Notes under the pieces: generated by a model
What the model was told of the DNA's origin: nothing
Seen by the model: the letters and a program-made list of their open reading frames with translations, nothing else
Database searches by the model: none
NCBI GenBank assembly: GCA_947589205.1
Contig: CANQCJ010000131.1
Location: 1-6,103, forward strand
Length of the DNA stretch: 6,103 bases
Source of the DNA: an uncultured Ruminococcus sp.
GTDB lineage: Bacteria; Bacillota; Clostridia; Oscillospirales; Ruminococcaceae
Direction: 5' to 3'
Program-made: the position numbers and the translations under genes
Part shown: one piece after another, positions 1 through 4,866 of the stretch
How the letters are laid out: each line of letters begins with the position of its first letter
How positions within the stretch are numbered: the first letter of the stretch is position 1

Positions 1-46
1 AGGACAAAAAGATAAAAGACCCCTATATTCTTTCACAAATAGGCGT

Positions 47-75
47 TTGACAAGACGAAGGGTTTGTGATATAAT
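47..75 (+). promoter_or_regulatory. Sigma-A (sigma-70-type) promoter, consensus with extended -10
   Basis: The -35 box TTGACA (47-52) and the -10 box TATAAT (70-75) both match consensus at every base and are separated by 17 bases. A TG dinucleotide at 67-68, one base before the -10 box, adds an extended -10 element. Transcription is predicted to start near 82, giving a leader of about 73 bases before the ATG at 155. The A-rich stretch at 5-18 upstream could act as an UP element, but this is weak. This is the only convincing promoter upstream of the four plus-strand genes and probably drives them all. The start point is inferred from spacing. Confidence 0.9.
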
Positions 76-83
76 AGTAGTTA

Positions 84-122
84 GCCGTTTGAGACGCATA
101 AAAATATAAGTCATAAAACGGC
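84..122 (+). promoter_or_regulatory. Predicted 5'-leader stem-loop of the operon transcript
   Basis: GCCGTTT (84-90) and AAACGGC (116-122) form a perfect 7-bp inverted repeat. Inside it GAC (93-95) can pair with GTC (110-112), leaving an A/T-rich loop. The hairpin would begin only about two bases after the predicted transcription start and ends 17 bases before the GGAGG at 140-144. It has no T-run after it, so it is not a terminator, and it leaves the ribosome binding site free. A likely role is mRNA 5'-end protection, but a protein-binding site on DNA or RNA is also possible. The pairing is seen in the sequence; the function is inferred. Confidence 0.5.
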
Positions 123-154
123 AAAAGTGTAAAAAATACGGAGGAAAAAACAAA

Positions 155-2641
155 ATGACGGCAGGCAGTAAAAACGCTTTTATTCTTGCTTTCGTTCCGG
201 TCGTTTTTGTAATGCTTCTTTTCGCCTCTGTCACCGCTCACGCGGCGGACGGTTCAAACGCCTACGGAGCGGCTTTTCCGGATTACAACAGCGCGAAGGA
301 AGTAAACGTAGTCGACGACTGCAAGGCCGACCCGAGCGGCGAAAAGGACAGCGCGGACGCTATACAAAAGGCGCTGAACGTCGGCAGAGACGAAGCAAGC
401 GATTCCGAAAGGGTGGTCGTTACCGTCCCCGAGGGAACGTACAAAATTTCAAAAACGCTCAACATCTACAGCAATACTCAGCTTATCCTCGACGCTAAAG
501 CAAAGATAGTCAAGGATTTCCAGCTCGGCTGTATGTTAAAAAACACCATGCACGACAGCGCCGACGGCGGCTATAACGGCGACAGGAATATCTTGATAGA
601 GGGCGGAATGTGGGACGGAAACACCGCGCAGTACAGCGGTATGAGTACCTTTTCCAATATCAGGATAGCTCACGCTAACAATATAATTTTCCGCAATGTC
701 ACGATACTTAACAACAAAAACGGTCACCACATAGAAGCCGGCGGCGTCCGTGGAATGACGATAGAGGGCTGCTATTTCAGCGGCTATACCGGAAATCTGC
801 AAAAGGAAGCGATACAGCTCGACGTAATGAACAGCGAAGAGCTTTTTGTAGACTACCCGCCGTTTGACGACACCCCCTGCGACAATATCATAATAAGAAA
901 CTGCACGTTCAAGGATATTCCCAGAGGCATAGGCTCTCATTCGGCGGTCATCGGAAGATATTATACAAACATCACGATAATAAACAACACCTTCGACAAT
1001 ATCTCCGATATCTGCATGGTGCTGTATAATTACAAGCACTGTACGATCTCCGGCAACAGCATTATGCGCTGCGGCGCGGGCATTACCTTTAACTATATGT
1101 CCGATGAGAGCTTTCGGCACTATTTCGCCCCGACCGACGGAGTTGACGCGGCTAAAGGGCGCATAGACCCCGACGCCGATACTATCATAGAAAACAACAC
1201 GATAGAAACGGTCAAGACCGCACAGCGCACCGTTTGTTTCGCGATAAAGCTGTACGGCGCGGATATAGCCGACAACACGTCCGATTACCCGGCGTTCAAT
1301 TACAAGCTCGGCGATATTCGCATAAGCTCTAACAAAATAACGACAGCCGACCGAGCCGTATGGGCGACTAACGCCTACAGCGTTTCGGTGAGAAGCAACG
1401 AGATAAAAACCTCCAAAGACCAAAACGAGACGGAGCTTGCGCTTTTTTCCTGGTGCTCTAACTGCACGTTCAAATCCAACGATGTAAAAGCTTCAAACGA
1501 TGTCGGGCTGAGATCTGCAAATTCAAGCGGCATGAGCGTTGAGGAAAACACCTTTTCCGACTGCGCCAAAAGCGGTATAGTTTTTGAAAACACCGCCGAT
1601 TCGGCTATCGAAAAAAACGGCGTCGACAGCTGCCCGGGGGCGGTCTCGATAACCTCCGGCACAAGAAGCCTGAAGTGCTCCAAAAACACGATAAAAAATT
1701 TCGGCGAGACCGGTATAAGCGTCGATTCGAGCGGAGAGGGCAAGGATATAAAGCTCACCGCCAACGATCTCAGCAGCGGCGGCATCGGCATAAGCTGCAC
1801 GAACGACGGCAAATGCTATGTTTCGAGAAATTCCTTTGAAGCGGTTTCCGATAAGGTCTTTGCCGACAGCGCGGGACTTGTCAGCATTGCAAGGGTGAAA
1901 AATTTCTGCGCCGAGGAGGTCACCGAAAACAGGATAAAGCTGACCTGGGATGCGGTAGGCGAAGCCGACGGGATAAACGTCTACAGAAAACGCGCGGGCG
2001 GTGGCTTTGAGCTTATCGCTTCGCTTGAAAGCGGCGCGGCATACAGCGATGAAAAGCTTTATTCGGGCACAAACTATTTCTACCGAGTAGTCCCTTTCCT
2101 TTATGCGGGTGATGAAACGGCAGAAAACACCCCGTCCGACGATATCCGCACCCGCACTAAGCTGAATATCGAGACCGCTTACATAGAATGCGTTTCCGAA
2201 GCGGGCTTTACCGGCAGGAAAATTGAGCCGCAGGTAAGGGTAGTTGTGAACAATGTCGAGCTGACTCAGGGCGTCGATTACGACGTCAGCTACAGCGATA
2301 ATATTTTCGTCGGCACGGCGTCCGTCTCGGCTGTCGGCAAGGGAAATTATTCGGGAATATTAAAATATGAATTTGAAATAACCATAACCGGCAAACGCCT
2401 TAACGAGACCGCTTCAAAGCAAAAGGCGCGTTCAAGGATCTTTGCCGCGGCGGAAAAAACGCATTATAACGTTACACTTCTCCCGCCAAAAACAACGGCG
2501 TTTGCAGACAGCGACGAGCTTATCCCGCCCGCACGGCGTTCGATAGACGCAATAACCTTAGGCATACCGCAGGAAAGGGTCACGTCCTTCGGCTTGTGGA
2601 CGGGCATGGGCTACACTGAGATAAACAGCCGTATATTTTAA
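155..2641 (+). CDS. Secreted right-handed parallel beta-helix protein (pectate-lyase-like fold) with Fn3-like domain
   Basis: This 828-residue protein is predicted to be exported. Residues 1-30 form a signal peptide with a hydrophobic core at about 9-28 and a likely cleavage after AHA. Residues 48-75 resemble the N-terminal motif of pectate-lyase-3-type proteins, here ending in DSADAIQKAL. A long right-handed beta-helix follows to about 575. Its rungs recur every 22-27 residues, with asparagines at 393, 415, 442, 465, 488, 511, 537 and 559, mostly in N-x-(I/F/V/L). Conserved-looking blocks GHHIEAGG, KEAIQLDV and RGIGSHSAV recur in Firmicute beta-helix proteins. An Fn3-like domain spans about 578-667 (core IKLTWDAV ... 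YFYRVVP), and a beta domain of bacterial surface proteins spans about 671-745 (GVDYDVSYSDN, VGKGNYSG). Residues 748-828 match nothing I recognise. There is no LPXTG motif, dockerin or SLH domain. The ATG follows GGAGG at 140-144 with a 10-base spacer. Polysaccharide lyase or hydrolase activity is plausible, but the catalytic residues and substrate cannot be named. Confidence 0.88.
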   Translation: MTAGSKNAFILAFVPVVFVMLLFASVTAHAADGSNAYGAAFPDYNSAKEVNVVDDCKADPSGEKDSADAIQKALNVGRDEASDSERVVVTVPEGTYKISKTLNIYSNTQLILDAKAKIVKDFQLGCMLKNTMHDSADGGYNGDRNILIEGGMWDGNTAQYSGMSTFSNIRIAHANNIIFRNVTILNNKNGHHIEAGGVRGMTIEGCYFSGYTGNLQKEAIQLDVMNSEELFVDYPPFDDTPCDNIIIRNCTFKDIPRGIGSHSAVIGRYYTNITIINNTFDNISDICMVLYNYKHCTISGNSIMRCGAGITFNYMSDESFRHYFAPTDGVDAAKGRIDPDADTIIENNTIETVKTAQRTVCFAIKLYGADIADNTSDYPAFNYKLGDIRISSNKITTADRAVWATNAYSVSVRSNEIKTSKDQNETELALFSWCSNCTFKSNDVKASNDVGLRSANSSGMSVEENTFSDCAKSGIVFENTADSAIEKNGVDSCPGAVSITSGTRSLKCSKNTIKNFGETGISVDSSGEGKDIKLTANDLSSGGIGISCTNDGKCYVSRNSFEAVSDKVFADSAGLVSIARVKNFCAEEVTENRIKLTWDAVGEADGINVYRKRAGGGFELIASLESGAAYSDEKLYSGTNYFYRVVPFLYAGDETAENTPSDDIRTRTKLNIETAYIECVSEAGFTGRKIEPQVRVVVNNVELTQGVDYDVSYSDNIFVGTASVSAVGKGNYSGILKYEFEITITGKRLNETASKQKARSRIFAAAEKTHYNVTLLPPKTTAFADSDELIPPARRSIDAITLGIPQERVTSFGLWTGMGYTEINSRIF

Positions 2642-2643
2642 AA

Positions 2644-2661
2644 AAGGAGGTTATTCCCCTT
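2644..2661 (+). promoter_or_regulatory. Hairpin sequestering the Shine-Dalgarno of the DUF5662 gene
   Basis: The ribosome binding site AGGAGG (2645-2650) lies entirely within a small predicted hairpin. AAGG (2644-2647) pairs with CCTT (2658-2661), A2648 bulges, and GG (2649-2650) pairs with CC (2656-2657) around the loop TTATT. The 3' arm ends directly at the ATG at 2662, and the stop codon of the upstream gene (2639-2641) is two bases from the 5' arm. Ribosomes finishing the upstream gene would melt the stem, which suggests translational coupling. The pairing is visible; stability in the cell and function are inferred. Confidence 0.5.
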
Positions 2662-3243
2662 ATGAGTACGCTTATTCTGAAAAAGCAAAGCAGGCAAAGC
2701 CGCCTGACAGCCTTTATAAAGGGTGCGCGCGGTCATTTTAACACGATAAACGAGCATAGAAGGCTGACGTTTTTGCACTGCGTCAAGGCGGGCATACCCG
2801 TTCAGGGACTTGTGCACGATCTGTCAAAATATTCCCCGGCAGAGTTTATCCCAGGGGCGGTGTATTTCAGCGGAAACCGCAGTCCCCACGAGGGCGAGCG
2901 CGCCGAATACGGCTATTCAAAAGCCTGGATGCACCACAAGGGCAGAAACAAGCACCATTTTGACTATTGGACGGACTACAGTCCCGTAACAAGGAAGCTG
3001 TCTCCGGTGAAAATGCCGATCAAATATGTAAAGGAAATGTTCTGCGACCGCGTTGCCGCGTCAAAGATCTATGGCGGCGAAGGCTATACCGACTCCGATC
3101 CGCTCAAATACTATCTTCGCGCAAAGGGCACAAGAGTGATCCACCCCGAAACGGCGGCTCTGCTCGAGCATCTGCTGAGAATGCTTGCCGCCAAGGGCGA
3201 GGACTATACGTTTGCTTATTTAAAGAGACTAAGAAGATACTGA
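2662..3243 (+). CDS. DUF5662 family protein, HD-like putative metal-dependent hydrolase
   Basis: This 193-residue protein has no signal peptide or membrane segment and is probably cytosolic. I recognise it as a DUF5662-type protein from the block LVHDLSKYSPAEF (residues 50-62), the block HHKGRNKHHFDYW (91-103), the block KMPIKYVKEMFCDR (117-130) and a C-terminal HPET (161-164). The function of the family is not established to my knowledge. The order of possible metal ligands, an early histidine (25, 32 or 39), H52-D53, the histidines at 91-92 and 98-99, then D129, resembles HD-superfamily phosphohydrolases. That reading is mine and not a proven assignment. The ATG is 11 bases after a perfect AGGAGG that is folded into a hairpin. 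It sits 20 bases after the beta-helix gene and 15 bases before the phosphatase gene, so it is almost certainly cotranscribed with both. The length looks complete. Confidence 0.85.
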   Translation: MSTLILKKQSRQSRLTAFIKGARGHFNTINEHRRLTFLHCVKAGIPVQGLVHDLSKYSPAEFIPGAVYFSGNRSPHEGERAEYGYSKAWMHHKGRNKHHFDYWTDYSPVTRKLSPVKMPIKYVKEMFCDRVAASKIYGGEGYTDSDPLKYYLRAKGTRVIHPETAALLEHLLRMLAAKGEDYTFAYLKRLRRY

Positions 3244-3258
3244 CCGAAAGGATAAATA

Positions 3259-3909
3259 ATGAAAGGCTATCGACTTACCTTTATCCGCCACGGATACACG
3301 CAGGGAAATCTTGACGGAAAATACATCGGCTCGACCGATCTTCCGCTTGCCTCCGACGGGGCGGACGCGCTTTATTCTGTCGCCGAACGCGCAGACTACA
3401 GGAGCTTTCAGAAGCTCTATATTTCCCCGCTCAAAAGATGCCTGCAAACGGCGTATATACTTTCTCCAAATTCTCCGATGGTCGAGCTAGAGGAGCTTAG
3501 AGAAATGGATTTCGGGAAATTTGAGGGGAAAACTCCGGGAGAGCTTAAGGACGATCCCGATTATAAAAAATTTCTTAACGCGGGTCCGGACGACGCGCCC
3601 CACGGCGGCGAGACCTCCCGACAGCTCGTTGTAAGGTGCTACAAAGCTCTGACGCTTATCATCGCGGATATGATGGAGGAGGGTCTGACCGACTGCGCGG
3701 TAATAACGCACGGCGGTATCATCATGAATATGCTCGCCTGCTTCGGCTTGCCCAAACGCCGCCCGATAGAATATGCCTGCGGCTTCGGAGAGGGCTTTGA
3801 AACGCTGATAACCGCTTCGATGTGGCAGCGTTCGGGCGTTTTTGAGATAATCGGAAAATACCCGAACGGCACCGAAAACGCGGAGGAAGATCTTGAAAGA
3901 GCTGACTAA
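3259..3909 (+). CDS. Histidine phosphatase family protein (phosphoglycerate mutase-like)
   Basis: This 216-residue protein is predicted to be cytosolic and to hydrolyse a phosphoester through a phosphohistidine intermediate. The signature is RHG at residues 10-12, with H11 as the nucleophile, followed by YTQGN. The other expected residues are present: R60 in SPLKRCLQTA, E82 in REMDFGKFEG, and H151 in the THGG motif. GGETS at 116-120 is also typical. The substrate cannot be told from sequence; relatives include cobalamin-pathway CobC phosphatases, sugar-phosphate phosphatases and cofactor-dependent mutases. No cobalamin genes are nearby, so I give no symbol. AAAGGA (3247-3252) lies six bases before the ATG. 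The last 17 bases overlap the next gene, and the C-terminal acidic tail (about 203-216) carries that gene's ribosome binding site and start. Confidence 0.92.
   Translation: MKGYRLTFIRHGYTQGNLDGKYIGSTDLPLASDGADALYSVAERADYRSFQKLYISPLKRCLQTAYILSPNSPMVELEELREMDFGKFEGKTPGELKDDPDYKKFLNAGPDDAPHGGETSRQLVVRCYKALTLIIADMMEEGLTDCAVITHGGIIMNMLACFGLPKRRPIEYACGFGEGFETLITASMWQRSGVFEIIGKYPNGTENAEEDLERAD
3882..3887 (+). promoter_or_regulatory. Ribosome binding site that fixes a TTG start
   Basis: GGAGGA lies inside the end of the phosphatase gene, five bases before TTG at 3893. The nearest in-frame ATG (3926) has no Shine-Dalgarno-like sequence directly before it, only A-rich sequence. This favours the TTG as the start of the membrane protein gene. 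Confidence 0.75.
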
Positions 3910-4765
3910 CAGAGAAATAAAAAAAATGGCGGCGTCGCGCCTTAAAGAAAACATCGTCTCGGCGATACTCACGTCTCTTTATCTCTGCTCGGTGCTTATC
4001 CTTATAATTTTAACGGAAACATTTATTTTTATAGGGCTAACGCTTTTAGGGATAAACTATCACATTTTCAGCCTTGAATACTATTTGACCTCGCCGGGAG
4101 CGGTGCTGTTTCTTGCGGTGCGGCTCGTATGCTACTACATTCTCTACAACACGCAGGCGTACATTGCAAGGCGTTCGCTGATAGGCTTTTCGCAAAACGA
4201 CAAAGCGTTAGAGCGATACCTTGCGGGGCATTTAAGGCTTGTTATGTTCCCCTCGCTGAAATGCAGTATGCAGCTTGCGGGATTAAAGCTGCTGGTGCTT
4301 TTGCCGGCTATAGCCGGGGCTTACGGGATATATCATTTTGCACAGGTGAGCAGCTCGGGAAAAATAACCATGCCGGGACTTTTCGGATTTATGCTCTCTA
4401 TCGGCTTTACGTTAGTTTGGATAGGCGTTTGTATGCACTATTTTTTGTCGCTCGCGCTTGTAAAGTACATTCTTATCCTAAATCCCCGCTCGGATTTTTT
4501 CGACGCCTGCGACCTGTCGGTAAAGCTCATGGAGGGCAAGCACTACCGCGTTACGATGCTTTATCTCTCCTTTGTGATATTTATCCCCGCGATGCTTTTT
4601 ATCTACCCCTGCCTGATAATTTTTCCCTACTTTATGGACTGCCGTCTTATTCTCGCCAAAGAGATAATGGGCAGCTACTGGCAGGACAAGCTGCCCGCTA
4701 TGGCAAAACGCTGGGAAAAGCAGCAGGAGAGAAAGCTTAGATCCCGTGAAGCTGAAAGAGGCTGA
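3893..4765 (+). CDS. Multi-pass membrane protein, DUF975-like
   Basis: This is a 290-residue integral membrane protein. Hydrophobic stretches at about 22-52, 68-90, 126-148, 162-195 and 222-247 suggest five or six membrane passes, followed by a basic, charged cytosolic tail (about 265-290). The N-terminus NREIKKMAASRLKEN resembles the opening of DUF975 proteins. The late segment with FFDACDLSVKLMEGKHYR, then LYLSF, resembles the conserved DUF975 core. The family has no established function that I know of. The TTG start is chosen because of the GGAGGA five bases upstream and because the DUF975-like N-terminal motif would be partly lost from the ATG at residue 12. It overlaps the phosphatase gene by 17 bases, which implies translational coupling. 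It is the last gene of the operon, followed four bases later by a terminator. The family call is moderately sure; the membrane topology is more certain than the name. Confidence 0.82.
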   Translation: MKELTNREIKKMAASRLKENIVSAILTSLYLCSVLILIILTETFIFIGLTLLGINYHIFSLEYYLTSPGAVLFLAVRLVCYYILYNTQAYIARRSLIGFSQNDKALERYLAGHLRLVMFPSLKCSMQLAGLKLLVLLPAIAGAYGIYHFAQVSSSGKITMPGLFGFMLSIGFTLVWIGVCMHYFLSLALVKYILILNPRSDFFDACDLSVKLMEGKHYRVTMLYLSFVIFIPAMLFIYPCLIIFPYFMDCRLILAKEIMGSYWQDKLPAMAKRWEKQQERKLRSREAERG

Positions 4766-4768
4766 ATT

Positions 4769-4803
4769 TAAAGACTGTCGTTTCGGCGGTCTTTATTTTT
4801 TTT
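4769..4803 (+). terminator. Rho-independent terminator of the four-gene operon
   Basis: A 12-bp stem including two G-U pairs is formed by 4769-4780 and 4784-4795 with a TTT loop. Its outer part is TAAAGAC pairing with GTCTTTA. It is followed at once by eight T residues (4796-4803). It begins four bases after the stop codon of the membrane protein gene and is a standard intrinsic terminator for the plus strand. Confidence 0.92.
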
Positions 4804-4805
4804 GC

Positions 4806-4837
4806 ATAATAAACGCCGCCTCCCGAAGGAAAGCGGC
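4806..4837 (-). terminator. Probable intrinsic terminator of the minus-strand surface protein gene
   Basis: Read on the minus strand, GCCGC (4837-4833) pairs with GCGGC (4819-4815). An inner TCC/GGA stem is closed by a C(TTCG)G tetraloop, known for exceptional stability. The 3' side is T-rich (GTTTATTAT) but not a pure T-run, so termination is probable and not certain. It lies about 30 bases beyond the stop codon at 4867-4869. Confidence 0.65.
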
Positions 4838-4866
4838 AAATTTAAGAAACATATTTTATGGAAGGT

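Noticed and set aside
22..43. CCTAT/ATAGG inverted repeat just upstream of the -35 box, a possible operator
   Set aside because: Only five base pairs per arm with a 12-base gap in A/T-rich sequence; this is easily met by chance and there is no regulator nearby.
23..241. Minus-strand 72-codon frame across the promoter and signal peptide
   Set aside because: It overlaps the consensus promoter and the antisense of the signal peptide, and has no family resemblance.
536..1423. Open frame of 295 codons on the minus strand inside the beta-helix gene
   Set aside because: It lies wholly antisense to a strongly supported gene, has no recognisable domain, and its long Val/Ala/Tyr-rich run reflects the Asn/Asp/Ile-rich rungs read backwards. 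It has no ribosome binding site that I can see.
1375..1812. Minus-strand open frame of 145 codons opposite the later beta-helix rungs
   Set aside because: Antisense shadow; low-complexity Ser/Leu/Phe/Pro composition and no domain.
2662..3243. Catalase annotation for the DUF5662 protein
   Set aside because: I see none of the expected catalase features in 193 residues, such as the heme-binding or active-site motifs, and the protein is far shorter than heme catalases.
2967..3314. Plus-strand 115-codon frame overlapping the DUF5662 and phosphatase genes
   Set aside because: It runs across two well-supported genes in another frame, is rich in Arg and Ser from frame-shifted codons, and has no domain.
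3487..3972. Minus-strand 161-codon frame opposite the phosphatase gene
   Set aside because: Antisense to a gene with all catalytic residues; no recognisable protein features.
4129..4740. Plus-strand 203-codon frame inside the membrane protein gene
   Set aside because: Shadow in another frame; the competing frame has membrane segments, a ribosome binding site and family resemblance.
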